Part shown: positions 13,214-24,557 of the stretch, piece by piece
How the letters are laid out: every line of letters begins with the position of its first letter
How positions within the stretch are numbered: the first letter of the stretch is position 1
DNA from: Linum tenue
Lineage: Eukaryota > Streptophyta > Magnoliopsida > Malpighiales > Linaceae
DNA: 64,000 bases
Assembly (NCBI GenBank): GCA_946122785.1
Contig: CAMGYJ010000006.1
Location: forward strand, 53,588,066 to 53,652,065
Reading direction: 5' to 3'
Made by a program: the position numbers and the translations under genes
Notes under the pieces: model-generated
What the model saw: only the letters and a program-made list of their open reading frames with translations
Told to the model about the DNA's origin: nothing
The model's database searches: none

Positions 13214-13872
13214 TAGGGCTGGGCAATGAACATGTTGGGTGGATTTTGGTCTCATATTGACCAACCCGCATACTAGCGAGTTGGAATAATTGTGACCCGC
13301 AATCCACCCACATACCTCTGCAGGTTGGGTTGGGTGGGTGGGTGGCGGTTGGGTTGTGGGTCAACCCGCAAAAACAATTCTCCAACTAGTCATTAAGAAA
13401 GTTGACTAACATTTATAATAAGTTCATAGCAAATTAGTAAGAATGTATCAATAATTTATGATTTTGATACAATTAATAATTTATAGTTTACATTGCAATA
13501 TTTAGTTGATATTAACAATAATTTGCATACCAATATCCAATATCTAATAGATATTGCACAACACGAAACCAATAATAGTAGTCAAAACTATTCATTATTC
13601 TCCACCTTTTAAAGTATATGGTCAAACTGTAGTGTAGTTCGAAAATATGATGAATATTCTATACTATAAGAAACAACATTTTTTCATGTAAAAATAGGAT
13701 GTGGGTCATACGAGTGACCCGAAATCCACCCACCACCCATCCACATAAGTGCGGGTGAAAGATTTATCAATCCGCAATCCACCCACATCAATCCCCCATT
13801 GCATGCGAGTCGGGTTATTTGTGGATGGATCGATATCAATCCGCGGATTAACCACCCATATGCCCACCCCTA
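13214..13872. mobile_element. hAT-type MITE with TAGGGCTGGGCA ends
   Basis: A 659-bp element runs from TAGGGCTGGGCA to TGCCCACCCCTA with a perfect 8-bp target duplication TAATTATG (13206-13213 and 13873-13880). Both ends are rich in 'gggtggattt' and 'ccaccca' words; the middle is AT-rich and non-coding. It interrupts the 5' region of the MULE. Confidence 0.93.
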
Positions 13873-14130
13873 TAATTATGTATTGTTTAGATTTTTATGT
13901 TTTGATAATTATATGTCTGTATTCAGTGAATTTATTTAGATTAATTATGGTATGATTGATGTTAGTTAGTTATGAATTAAGATGAAGTTGTTTAGAATTC
14001 TCATGTTAGATTAGTTAGTTGGGGTTGTTTATGGGTCTGGATGATATTATTTTTGTAGCCCTAAGTACTAATTATACTATACTAATCTTATTCGAGTTAA
14101 GCTAATAGTTACTTATTATAAATTGCAGAC

Positions 14131-14586
14131 ATGAGTAAATTTAAGAAGTTTTGGTTTATTATTCGGTGGAATGGTCGGGTATCAAACTCGGACATTGGGA
14201 TCAATTATGAAGATGGCGAATCCACTATGTTAAAAATTGAGTCGCGATTTACGTGGCTAGAACTCCGTGACATTTGGGCAGAAAGGATTTGTATGGGCGG
14301 ACAAACGAGAGTTGGTCAAATTACTTACTGGTATCCAAACATGAGTTCTGGCGGAGTTATGCACGAAGAAGTTGTCATAAATGATGATGACGCGGTGAAC
14401 ATGATGATACAGTTCCTATCTGAAAACAGGATGCGGCTTGCAGAGGTGTATGTCGAGACCGAGCCGGATCAAGAACCATGGATCCCATACCTTCAAAGAG
14501 CAACTATAGCAAGTGGACCTCAACAACACTTGAAGGTTAAAGAATGGATCGACCAGAGAGAAAGAAACTGGATGTTATTCTCATAA
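14131..14586 (+). pseudogene. MULE transposase N-terminal fragment (MuDR plant type)
   Basis: A 151-residue frame starting just after an AG acceptor resembles the N-terminal regulatory region found in plant MULE transposases: an IIRWNGRVSNSDIGINYEDG stretch near residues 10-29 and an acidic DDDAVN motif near residue 88. The zinc-finger DNA-binding and catalytic domains are absent. The frame ends where a LINE tail begins, so the gene is truncated, probably by that insertion or a linked deletion. Confidence 0.65.
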
Positions 14587-14589
14587 TCC

Positions 14590-15726
14590 AAATTTGAGAG
14601 GAGGACTCAGAGGACTTCTGGGCGTGGAAGCTTACAACCGAGGGAAAATTCACAGTTAGGACGACATACCATGCTATCCATAAGGCTAATGCAAACGTCA
14701 TACCCACGGGAAACCCAGATAGCTGGAAATGGATCTGGGGACTTGAGCTCCCACCGAAGTTAAAGTTCTTCAAATGTAGGTGTTCTAGAAATGGACTGGC
14801 AATGAAGGAAAGGCTACGTCATCGCAAGTGTTCCCCGAACGCTACATGTTAGGTTTGCTAGAACCCAAACTAATCCCTCTACCACTTTCTCTTCGCCTGT
14901 CCTCATGCTACTAGCTCTTAGAACAACATTTTTCCCTCCCTTCCCCTTCCCTCTCAGAATACTTCCTTCTTCGACTGGTTCTGCTCCATAAGAGACACGG
15001 TCCAGCCTAGATGTTTGACTCATATTGTTTTCCTTTGCTGGAACATCGTGAAGGCAATGAATGAGGGCTCCATGGCCCCCAAATATCTATCTCCAAACTT
15101 ATAGGGAATTCATGGAGTGCACATCGTGCCGGAGGGACCCCACCCTCAACCCTCCTCATCCCAGTCAACTCAGGGTAACCCAGAATCATATAGCTCCACC
15201 GCCAAACAATCATCCTATGGTGATTCACTGTGATGGATCGTTTCTAAACGACTCCCAGCCGACAGCATATGGTGAGGTTTCTGTTAACTACCATAGACAA
15301 GTATGTGATGGGCGAGCTGACACTTTCCTTTGTTCTACCCCGATGGAAATTGAAACGAAAGCTCTAGTTGAAGATCTCAAGTTAGCACAAGAATATGATT
15401 CTGATTGCATCGTCCAGTCTGACTGCCAAGTCCTGGTTCATGCCCTTTCTCATGACCCCACCCAATGGCCTTGGAGATGTGCTGCACAGTTCGGATCAAC
15501 GGTTACAATTCTTCGAACGAACCCAAGAATCAAGATTATTAAAGTTGTGGCAAGAAAGTTCAACACTCGAGCTGACTGGGTTGCTCGTTCAATGGCGCGT
15601 TCAACGCTTTCAGACAACTAGATTAATATTCTTTATCTAATTTATGATTTACTCTGAATTATGTTGTAACACTCGTTTCTCTTCTTTCGATGATGGAATT
15701 AAAGTGAATTTTACTGTAAAAAAAAA
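14590..15726 (+). pseudogene. 3' tail of a second LINE (zf-RVT plus RNase H)
   Basis: About 14600-14850 reads as a zf-RVT region ('FWAWKLTTEGKFTVRTTYHA', then LELPPKLKFFKCR). The frame 15061-15621 contains an RNase H-like domain (HCDGSF near 15220, METKAL near 15345, SDCQVL near 15418, ending in a typical 'RADWVAR' segment). An A9 run at 15718-15726 marks the 3' end. The sequence differs clearly from the LINE at 8.2 kb, so it is another family. It is 5' truncated and frameshifted between the two domains. Confidence 0.8.
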
Positions 15727-16189
15727 GTCATGAGGTATGGGTTAAAGAACGAAGAACAGTTTTGGGCCGTAATCTCTTTCTTATTGGTATTGGTCTTGCC
15801 GAATCCTTTGAAGTCTCGGACTTGGACTCGGGCTTGGGATAGATTTTGAAGAGATTTGCGGACTAAACTCATAACTTGTCATTTTTTGTTCAACTTCTAG
15901 TTCAATTTCAATCCCGTATCTCCTTGCCCCGCCACTCTCCGGCACTCACCCGTCCTCGCCGATTGCCATCAAATCTATCTCACCGGAGAAACTCTTCCCT
16001 ATAAGTTATCTTACGCTCTCTGTCTCTCTCCCGTTGCGAAACGGTCGTAAGTCGTTGGCTCGTTGGTTCCTTATTCATTTCCGCCGAGACATAGGAAACC
16101 CTATTTTCTCCTGGAATGCCAAGGGAAGCTTAAAAGAAGCTCCATTCATTTATCCTGAGGTCACCACTTAGCTAGGAGGCTCCACAAAC
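15727..16189 (+). promoter_or_regulatory. Probable promoter and 5' UTR of the MFAP1-like gene
   Basis: Between the LINE poly(A) and the MFAP1 start codon. A CT-rich leader ('ctctctgtctctctccc' near 16015) is typical of plant 5' UTRs. No TATA box can be assigned with confidence. The LINE lies less than 500 bp from the start codon, so the proximal promoter is short. Confidence 0.4.
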
Positions 16190-17645
16190 ATGTCGGTTAC
16201 GGTAGGTGTCAACGATGGGGCACTAGCCACCCTAGACAAACTCAAAGGAAAAATTAATCCGACGAAAATGAAGTGGTACTGGCCAGGTAAATCTCCGGAA
16301 TGGGCAGACGAAGCCGATGAAGATGGCGATATCAGGATGTTCAAGATGGACATCCTGGAAAAGGCCTTCCCAAGCCATGACGGCGCTTCCGATCCCGCCT
16401 TAAGAGACAATCCCAGGCTCCGCCGTCTGGCCGTGAGCAGGATCGACAATCGCAACGAGGCAAGAGCCAACCACTGGAGAATCCGGCAGCCGAGATTATA
16501 TCCACAGAAGAGGAGGAAAAGCTAGAAGGATTAGACGTTGAGGAAGAAGATGATGAGGCATTGAAAGAGAGAAGGAGAAGAATCAGGGAGAATGCTCGAA
16601 TGCGGGAGCGAGAGGAAGCCGTACTGCTTCCTGTAGAAGAGGAAGAAGATGACGAAGAGGCAGAACAAGAAGAGTCGTCGGAGTACGAGGCGGACTCTAA
16701 AGAAGAAACAACATGTATGAAAATGGTGAAACCAGTGTTTGTGCCTAAATCAGAGAGTTATATCATAGTTGAAAGAGAGCGGCTTGCGGAGGAAGAAAGG
16801 GCTTTTGAGGAGAAGGTGAGGAAGAAAATTGAAGAGAGGAAGGTGGATACTAAGCATATGTTGGTTGAAGAGATTAAGAAGGAAGATCAAATCCAGAAGA
16901 ATTTGGAGATGGAGGCGGAGATTGTTGATGTGGATACCGATGATGAGATGAATAAAGCAGAAGAGTATGAAACATGGAAAGTGAGGGAAATTGGGAGGAT
17001 CAAGAGGGATAGGGAAGATAGAGAGGAGATGTTGAAGGAGAAGGAAGAGTTTGAGAGAGGGAGGAATATGACTGAGGAGGAAAGAAGGGAATGGGAGAGG
17101 AAGAACCCTAAACCTGCTCCACCACCTAAGCAGAAATGGACGTTAATGCATAATATTATCACAAAGGTGCCTTCTTTCAAGATGAATCTGCTGCGAGTGG
17201 TGGGTCAGATAAGAATATCTTTAGTCGGGATTTCTCTGCACCAACTGGTGAAGATAGGATGGATAATACTATTTTGCCTAAAGTTATGCAGGTGAAACAA
17301 TTTGGTCACAGTGGAAGGACAAAGTGGACTCATCTTGTTAATGAGGATACTACTGATTGGGATAATCAGTAACCCTTGGCTTTACCTTCCTTGAGCTTCA
17401 CATTTTTTCCCCATTATTTGCGTGTTTTGATGAAAATCCCACTCTTTATGTACTATTTCTACTGTAGGTTAGATTCTGGATTGTGGTTGAATCGGGAAAT
17501 AATCAATATTCATTTCTGGTACTTGAGTAGATGGACATACAATGATCCACTCCATGCGAAATACAATGCCAAGATGGCTGGAATGAATGCTCCAATAGCT
17601 AAACCCAAAGGGAGTAGGAAACTGAAAGACTGGGAGACGAAATAG
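16190..17645 (+). pseudogene. MFAP1: MFAP1-like spliceosomal protein gene with two 1-nt deletions
   Basis: MFAP1 (microfibrillar-associated protein 1) is a nuclear, charged, coiled-coil component of the spliceosome. The start at 16190 gives the family N-terminus MSVTVGVNDG. The long Glu/Arg/Lys coiled coil and the C-terminal block (MNAPIAKPKG, KDWE) are present. Exon 1 is 16190-17368 and exon 2 is 17531-17645; the GT-AG intron joins the codons exactly (NQ|WTYND). Two frame breaks are seen: near 16489, where family-like reading resumes in the -1 frame, and near 17153, where 'YYHKG' requires another -1 shift. Several residues usually conserved are changed. The kept intron argues against a processed copy. 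It is either a recently disabled duplicate or a gene with sequencing indels. Confidence 0.82.
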
Positions 17646-18972
17646 TAAGGCATCTCTGTTCCTTTTGTTTGTTTGTTATTTTTCTGGGTGGGAGGAGTAA
17701 AGGTTGCAGAAATGAGGGGGGGGGGGACTATTTTTATCCCTCAAATTGGCAAATGATGGTTGTGAAATTATCTGTCTTCCATCTAGTGCATCATTTATTC
17801 GGTGCCTTCTTCAACCATTGTCGTTCAAGCATTGTTCAGTTGATCTGTCTAACTTTGTCTCATTTGTTAGCTGATGTCTTAGCTTCTCTCAAATAGGTTC
17901 ATTTTCTATTTATTTATACCCTTTTCATAAATTATCAGTGTTGGATGAAACAGTTATGAAGTGTGAATACATGTGTATACCAGCTTATCTCAATTAGCAG
18001 CCCTTGTAGCGAATTTGTAGTTATGCTCTAAGTAAATTTTACTATCTGAAAGCATGTTTTTTGGAATTGTGTAGCCTTGATTATGTGTATTTTGTAGCCC
18101 TTATATGTCTGGAGTTTTCTCTGTGCGCTTTCTTCTGGTGAAACTTGTGTTCCACTTTTATTTCACATGCTTCTGTTAGAATATTTTTATGTTTGGTTCT
18201 TCTCTGGGAACTTTACAACGATATGCATTTGTGGTGCATTTCACTGATACTGGTGTTGCTTTATCGTTGTACATACCATATCAGTTTGGTTGGACGTCTG
18301 TGTGGCTGCTGATTCTTGGCTACCTATTGATGTAGAGGATCATGTTGGCTCTTTGATGCTGCATCGGCTCGGTCACTGGTATGGAAAACTGATACGGGTC
18401 TTCAAGCTCCATTATCCAGAGGAATCTGATATGTGTTGTAGTTTTTGTCCCTCCCCCTGATTTGTCAGAAACCATGTGGTTCACCTCCAACTGTGGCAGC
18501 CAATTACGGTAGTAATGGTGAGCATGCTTAATATGACTAATTTTAATATCTTGGGGGTGGCTTGCATCCCTGACATCCTGCAAACTGATGCTCCGATGTT
18601 GTAAAAAAAGATTAACAAAGCACTCAAATCCAGGCGTTGGAATCCAGATTTGTCCTCTGACGAGGAAATAAGGAGAGAGAGAGAGAGAGAGTAGCTGAAG
18701 AGATGCAATAGGGAATATCTGCCTCTCATCCCCCATCTCCTTTGTTTCTCCCATTGGCATAATAATACACTTTGGGCTTCTGGAGAAATGTTATTTATGT
18801 GGGAATGTCATACTTAATGTGCTTTATTTTGAAACTCTCTACTCTAGTATCCTCAATATACACTAATAACTATTTATGTGAGCTTGATATGGTTCGTAGT
18901 CTGCCCAAGGTCGGCCAGACCTAACGTATGACTCCCTTCCTAACTAGAAGTCTGGAACACGTGATGTGCATG
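17646..18972. other. Downstream flank of MFAP1-like gene
   Basis: Contains the probable 3' UTR and AT-rich DNA. A G run (17716-17726) and a GA microsatellite (about 18673-18691) are visible. The minus-strand frame 18320-18760 has no recognisable domain. No gene is supported. Confidence 0.4.
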
Positions 18973-20087
18973 TAGGGATGGCAAACCAGATCCGCTCCAA
19001 TGGATTTTACCCGAGCTGACCTGCTATGGGGTGGATAAAATCCGACCCGTATTTGAACAGGGCGCATATCGACCCGCTCCGCTATTAAAACAGAGCGGAT
19101 ATGGATCACGACTCCTAACTTGCTCCACCCTGCTCCGCCCCGTCTATTAATCTTCTCACCTTCCGGCTAGTTACCCCGCGTACCATCAATTCCCAATTTT
19201 CCATTATTATACCTTGCACTCTAGAATTTTCTATCCACAAAACCCAATCAAATCATCCCTGCTTTCATACCTTTTTCGATTCTTCTTCCTACCCCAATTT
19301 TCCAATTCCCAAACATCCCCCAATTTCCCAAATCCCCAATCATCCCAGCCTTTATTCCCATTCCCAATCTCCCACCGTTCAATTCCTCCCTCAATTCCAA
19401 ATCTCCCCAACTCGTCGGTCTTAGCAAAAGATAAGTTGAAGTGAATGTCACGACGCCACTATAGTCTGCCATCCCCCACTACTTCGGAGCATGTTGTCGT
19501 AGTCAGCATCGACTTATGAAGAAAAAGGTAATAAAGCAGTTGGAGAGTGGAGACTAAGGCGTCGCTTCAGTAAACTCCGACGACATTGAAGATCGAGATT
19601 CCCATATCTAGAAACCCATACTCCGACGAGAGCACCAAGCTAAAGAGCTTGAAGCCCATCTTTCAAACTCCAGCGACCCAATCTCTGATCTCTCTCATCA
19701 TTGATCGTTTGAGAAGGACAGAAGAGAACGAGAGGCCACTCTCTTAGATCGTCTTGATTCCCCATCAACAATGGCCTCTTCCGGCGACAACAACAATCTT
19801 AGTTGTTTCAGCCGCAATCAACGTTCTACAAAAAAGTGAACAACCATCGACGATGGAACATCAGTAACAAAGAAGAGGGAGACTGAAGCCTTGAAGCTGT
19901 TGGACGAGGCTTGAAAAGAAGAGACAGCCCCGTAATTGTTTGGGGCAGATCGGATTTTATCTGCCTCGCGCGAAAGCATGTTTGGGGCGAAATTGTCGAC
20001 ACGTCACGGAGTGCGGGGCAGATCGGATCATCAATCAGGCACGGATTTAGCACTATCCGCTCTGAACATGCCCCGTTGCCATCCCTA
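18973..20087. mobile_element. hAT-type non-autonomous element (TAGGGATGGCAA ends)
   Basis: A 1,115-bp element runs from TAGGGATGGCAA to TTGCCATCCCTA with a perfect 8-bp target duplication TGTGCATG (18965-18972 and 20088-20095). Subterminal sequence is rich in 'gcggat', 'atccgc' and 'gggcagatcgg' words. The interior (19200-19900) is CT-rich at first and could include captured genic DNA, but I recognise no protein. The terminal sequence matches that of the element at 31610. Confidence 0.93.
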
Positions 20088-20095
20088 TGTGCATG

Positions 20096-20834
20096 CGCTC
20101 CCCAACTCAGGTCAATTTCGTTACTGTGAATATTTGTTGACGCCACGTCAACATCAAGTTAACCACTGACTTATATCTATAATGAATTAATGATTAATAA
20201 AATTGTTACGACATAAGTGCACAATTGTCATAGATTGAGATATTTTTAGAATATTGAAAAGGCTGTAACACAAGTGATATTTTTCTAATAATTCAGATTT
20301 ATTAGTGATATTAACCTACTTTATAGGTCACATCTTAGGATTACGGACCGATAAACAACCATAAGTTTACTTCACTACAGAACTCGTTTTGATAAGTCAA
20401 ACTGCAACGGGGTCAAAGCGCCAACACTCGTCACCAAGAATTGCGCTGGTAATACAGGCCCATCGTGACATTAGGCTTCGTCCAGGCCCACATTCTCTCG
20501 AACACTTCTTGGCCTTATACATGTACAAGGAACTGAGGAAGTACGAAATGGCGGAAAAGTGGAAAACTGAGATTTCCTTCTTGGTTCGACAACAAATTTC
20601 AATAGCGGCAGAAGCTTCAGGACCCGAACCTTCTCCCACGCTTTCTTCTCCAGTATATGCCTCTCTATCTCTGTTTGTCTCTGTCTCTTACTCTCTCCTT
20701 CCACTTGTCGAAACATGGGGGATCGAATCCAACTGACAATTCTGCTCCCAATTAGAACATTTTGTTGCCACAGTTTCTTGAAGTAGAATGCAAACCTTCA
20801 AAGAAAAAGAGGCGCTTTGCAGCCGGTACGAAGG
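20096..20834. other. Dispersed repeat and unrecognised ORF region
   Basis: The stretch 20140-20330 ('acgtcaacatcaagttaacc', then 'gacataagtgcacaattgtc') is similar to 31335-31495, so it is a dispersed repeat. A + frame at 20389-20736 (115 codons) shows no recognisable domain and is not called as a gene. Confidence 0.45.
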
Positions 20835-20939
20835 CGGATTAATTCTCTAAATACAGTAATAATTAAAAATAATTCCCAGAATACATAACTTTTATAAAAA
20901 ATTCACAAACTACCAAAGTTTGGCATGGTTCGAGTTCAA

Positions 20940-21485
20940 CAAACTCGAACTAGTACCGGATCGACTGCCAACAAATCGATCCACGTGCATCGAGGAAGGA
21001 AGACTCGAACTGCAAGACCTGGATCGATGACCTGGGCAGCGCTCCACCCTAGATCGATGTACCGGGAAGCGATCTAGGCCGTTCGATTGCTCAACCTGCG
21101 AAGCAGTGATGACGCGGATCGAGTGTGGGAAACTCGATGTTAGTAGATCGAGTCATTGGTAATCGATCTGATTGACGCGGATCGATGACCTAAGGCGCGC
21201 ACTACCGTTGATCGAGTACTCTAAACTCGATCTAGGCCGTTCGATTACCAAACCCGCGAAGCAGGGATGACGCGAATCGAGTTGGTGAAACTCGATGCAG
21301 TAGACCGAGACCGTGGTAGTCGATCTAATTGTCGCGGATCGATGACGTCAGGCGCGAACAACCGTTGATCGAGTACCCTAAACTCGATCTGGATCGTTTG
21401 ATGCACCTAACCACGAACTGCTTTTGACGTGGATCGAGTGCCCCAAAATCGATGCATTGTTTCGAGTTCTGTAAACTCGATCCAC
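20940..21485. repeat. Tandem repeat, about 158-bp unit, ATCGAG/CTCGAT rich
   Basis: Recurring 'ggatcgatgacc/g' marks begin near 21021, 21180 and 21337, about 158 bp apart, giving roughly three imperfect units. Each unit has several short inverted pairs of the form 'atcgagt ... aactcgat' with 4-10 bases between, so either strand could form a series of hairpins. The array is GC-richer than its surroundings. Confidence 0.75.
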
Positions 21486-21612
21486 TCTCCCACGGATCCT
21501 ATAAATACCCCCTCCCATTCCACCAAAACTCACACCACTCCATTCTTCTTCCTCTCTTCCTCCCACCACTCTTGAAGAAAAAAATATGCTCTGTGGTTGC
21601 GGCTAAGCCCGA

Positions 21613-22074
21613 TTGCCACGAAATACTGGAATTGGATATGGAGTTGAATATCCTCCTGCACCTGCACCGCCACGTCCTTCCTCCCACGCCATTGAAGTTG
21701 AATCTCTCCCGCTATCACCACCAAGGAGGAGTAAACGTCGGCAAGAGCCAGTTACAGTCCCTGTGCAAGTACGAGAAGATGTGGCACTTCCTGACCCATA
21801 CGAGTATGGATTCCCTCCAGTCATAAGGAAATTCAGAGAGGGATCATCAGGTCCTGCTCAAGGAGGGGGAGGAGGAGCCTACTATGCTTCATCGTATGGT
21901 CATCAATTCCAAACCCCGCAGCAAAGCTTCCAGACTCCGATGACAAATGTTTATTATGGTCCTCCAGCCACTGCAACCCCACCTCCATTGCCACGAAATA
22001 CTGGAATTGGATATGGACTTCGTTCAAGGAATAGACGTCGAAGAGAGGGACACGGACGTGGTGCACAAGAGTGA
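21613..22074 (+). CDS. Proline-rich basic ORF within the second MULE
   Basis: A 153-codon frame on the strand opposite the transposase. It is Pro/Gly-rich (PAPAPPRP, GGGGAYYASSYGHQ) and ends in a basic tail (RSRNRRRREGHGRG). The segment LPRNTGIGYG occurs at both ends because the DNA holds a direct repeat of about 30 bp at 21611 and 21989. The tail resembles C-termini of second proteins sometimes carried by plant MULEs, but I recognise no catalytic domain. The start is uncertain; a TAA lies just upstream at about 21603. It could be the last exon of a decayed gene. Confidence 0.4.
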   Translation: MPRNTGIGYGVEYPPAPAPPRPSSHAIEVESLPLSPPRRSKRRQEPVTVPVQVREDVALPDPYEYGFPPVIRKFREGSSGPAQGGGGGAYYASSYGHQFQTPQQSFQTPMTNVYYGPPATATPPPLPRNTGIGYGLRSRNRRRREGHGRGAQE

Positions 22075-22390
22075 GGTGTTCTTTAGAGTTGTTAAGTTGT
22101 TCTATTTCTGATGACGTTGTTAAGTTGTTCTATTTCCTTAGAGTTCTTGTCATGTTCTATTTCTAATGACGTTTTTAAGTTGTTCTATTTCTTTAGAGTT
22201 GTTAAGTTGTTCTATTTCTAATGACGTTGTTAAGTTGTTCTATTTCTTTAGAGTTCTTGTCATGTTCTATTTCTAAGGACGTTGTTAAGTTGTTCTATTT
22301 CTTTAGAGTTGTTAAGTTGTTCTATTTTTAATGACGTTGTTAAGTTGTTCTATTTCTCTAGAGTTGTTAAGTTGTTATAAATCACAACAT
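22075..22390. repeat. Short tandem repeat array (gttgttaagttgttctatttc unit)
   Basis: About ten imperfect units of 'gttgttaagttgttctattt' alternate with 'ctttagagtt' and 'ctaatgacgtt' spacers. Variant units ('ttcttgtcatgttctatttc') recur at regular spacing, so there is a higher-order period of about 110 bp. It lies between the + ORF and the convergent transposase pseudogene, where it could act as a 3' UTR or terminator region for both. Confidence 0.8.
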
Positions 22391-22474
22391 AAAATTAATA
22401 TTACAACATAAAAGTCAAATTACAACATAAAGTTCCTAAATCACAACATAAAATTCAAATTACAACATAAACTT

Positions 22475-24557
22475 TCAATTGTGAGTCGATGGCCCTGGAC
22501 ACTGGCGCCTATCATGCCCTTCAACTCCACATGCAGAGCACTTCTTCGGGCGGCGTCGCTGTGTCCTTGATCTATCCAATTCATTTGCAATTCGGTTAAC
22601 TCTAGGTCGACCTTTGGTACGCTTCATGTGCTCGGGAGGGTACACTACAGGTCCATCATACTGGGGCCAATATGCTTCATGAGCTAAGGGAAAGAACGAC
22701 CCTTCCCAAACTCTGACCACGTATGGAGTCTTGTAGTATGGACTAACACATATCAAAGGGTCCAAATTAACGTTTCTCGCTGCTGCATATGCATGAGAGC
22801 AAGGCAGGTGTCTCCCTTGAAACTTCCCGCAAGTACACTCTCCTATTCCATTCCTTGCATCCAGTATGACTGTTTGAGCATTACCACCCTTTGAACTATC
22901 TGGTCCACTTCCTGTTACTACTGCAAAGCGGGAATCTCTTCGACTAAATAAAGTCACCTTATACCATTTTGCCCTTTCCGACCATGGTTTCATATCATCC
23001 GTAATCTTCTTTGGGATGTAGATTCCAGCATTCAGCATCTGATATGCTGCTTGGTAGCGTTCAACGAACCATGTCACCGTACGAAAGAAGGTATGCAAGA
23101 CTATAGATGAGATAGGCATTGCACGAAGACCAACATACAAACCATTGAGGCACTCACCTATGTTCGTTGTTGTCATTCCATACCTATACCCTTCGTCTTG
23201 ATGTAACGTCCACCTCTCAAAAGGATGAGTTTCTAGCCAATCTGCACCTTCAGAGTGGACCTCCCTTATGCTCTTCATTTTGTCTACAAACTTTCGAGTC
23301 TGAAAAGCAATAGCTACAATAAAGCAAAATAAGGTGAGTAAAGGAGTATACGCATTCAACCAATTGATATAATCACAACATCTTATTTGTTCTTACCAGC
23401 GTGCCAAACTGCACGTTGTCCATAAGTTCTACCAAAGTGCTTCTCGTAATTGCTTTTGAAATGTCGTATGCACCAGCGCCACTTCCACCCTAGCTCCTCG
23501 GGCAGGTCGTAGAAGCATGTGCAATTCCATGGTGTCGATCAGAAAGTATGGCAATGTCCTTCTGTTGAGTGACACGAGTGTATAGTTGGGAAAAAAACCA
23601 TGCTCAACTTAAGTTGTTCTCCGATTCGACTATAGCAAATGCAAGCGGGAAAAGTTGCATACTGCCATCAACACTAGTGGCAACGAGTAGAGTGCCATTG
23701 TATTTGCCGATCAGAGAGGTGTCATCAACTTGGATTATTGGCAGACAATGGGTGAAACCATCAATGCATGATTTGAATGCCCAAAATAGTCGCTTAAACA
23801 CGCGTTTAGCACCCCCATAGAAATCTTCGTAACTAGGCACAAAAACAGACCCAGGATTCTTGTCCACCATTGCAAGAATCAAACGAGGCATGTTAGCAAA
23901 TGACTCTTCCCAATCGCCATACACCTCTGCCATAGCTTTTTGCTTCCCATGCCATGCTTTCTTGTAACTAATGGTATAGCCATGTCGATTCTTCACTTCA
24001 GCGATGACACTCTTCACGGTGATCCCAGGTTGTGCCTCAATTAGATGTTTGATTGTTTGTGCAACCTTCCTTGCACTCAATTGTCGGCGATCTAGAGAAA
24101 TCAGTTATGACCTACAAGTGTGGTTGTTGTCTGTCTTACGAATGAGCCAAGCCCCATTTCTTTTAACATATGTCGCCCGAACATGACACATGCATCCGTC
24201 GCCATGGTTCTCGCAACGAACATGAATTTGTTTAGTGTCAGAAGTAATGACACGATATTGAAAGCTTCTTCGCATAGCAGTTTCTTTCAATGCATCGACC
24301 ACCTGAGGCTTTCCTCCAAATGTTTGGCCAACCACGAATCCAGAATCAAGAGTCCAGATAGGTATAGGAGGGAGGTCAGGATCGTCGTTGTGAGCATAGA
24401 GAGGATGTTGTGGCACCATCGTGTAGTGAGGTGTGGGGGGCTGAAATTCCCCCTCATCAACTTCCATATCTTCACCATCTGAACTACTCATTGATTCTAA
24501 CTCTTCATCTTCCACGTCGCTTGCCTCGCTAGTGTACGGAGGACTTGGTTTATCCAC
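22475..24557 (-). pseudogene. MULE transposase (MuDR domain, DDE core, SWIM, CCHC knuckle)
   Basis: On the minus strand, in order: an acidic N-terminal stretch and a MuDR-type zinc-finger DNA-binding region (24557-24105; C-H pattern ending NNHTC); the MULE core (24080-23604, with VDDTSLIGKYNGTLLVATSV near 23720 holding the first catalytic Asp); an SDRHHGI segment near 23535; an intron 23314-23396 (GT-AG) whose flanking codons join in frame; then a SWIM zinc finger (CTCGKFQGRHLPCSH near 22810) and a CCHC knuckle (CSACGVEGHDRRQC near 22500). Lesions: the frame breaks between the first two blocks, a TGA where family members have Trp follows ESENNLS near 23602, and a frameshift lies near 23500. 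The enzyme moves Mutator elements by cut and paste; this copy is dead. Confidence 0.88.

Larger units (their letters stand above)
7959..14586 (+). mobile_element. Mutator-like element (MULE) relic, interrupted by LINE and MITE
   Basis: The pieces 7959-8245, 12893-13213 and 13873-14586 read as one old MULE. The left end (about 7970-8050) has the AT-rich stretch with repeated 'caaaatacattagttataaaa' wording that also occurs at the end of the second MULE near 20840. It is followed by degenerate 'atcaccgt' and 'cggtgatt' subterminal repeats on both sides of the LINE (8095-8215 and 12895-13075). The right part carries a MuDR-type N-terminal ORF after an AG acceptor. The outer boundaries are approximate and no target duplication was found. 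Confidence 0.5.

Noticed and set aside
18320..18760. 146-codon minus frame downstream of MFAP1
   Set aside because: Contains a GA microsatellite translation and shows no recognisable domain or splice pattern.
20389..20736. 115-codon + frame
   Set aside because: No recognisable family and flanked by repeat DNA; composition alone is not enough.
20940..22390. CRISPR-like array
   Set aside because: Repeats are tandem without unique spacers, and the DNA is a plant nuclear sequence.
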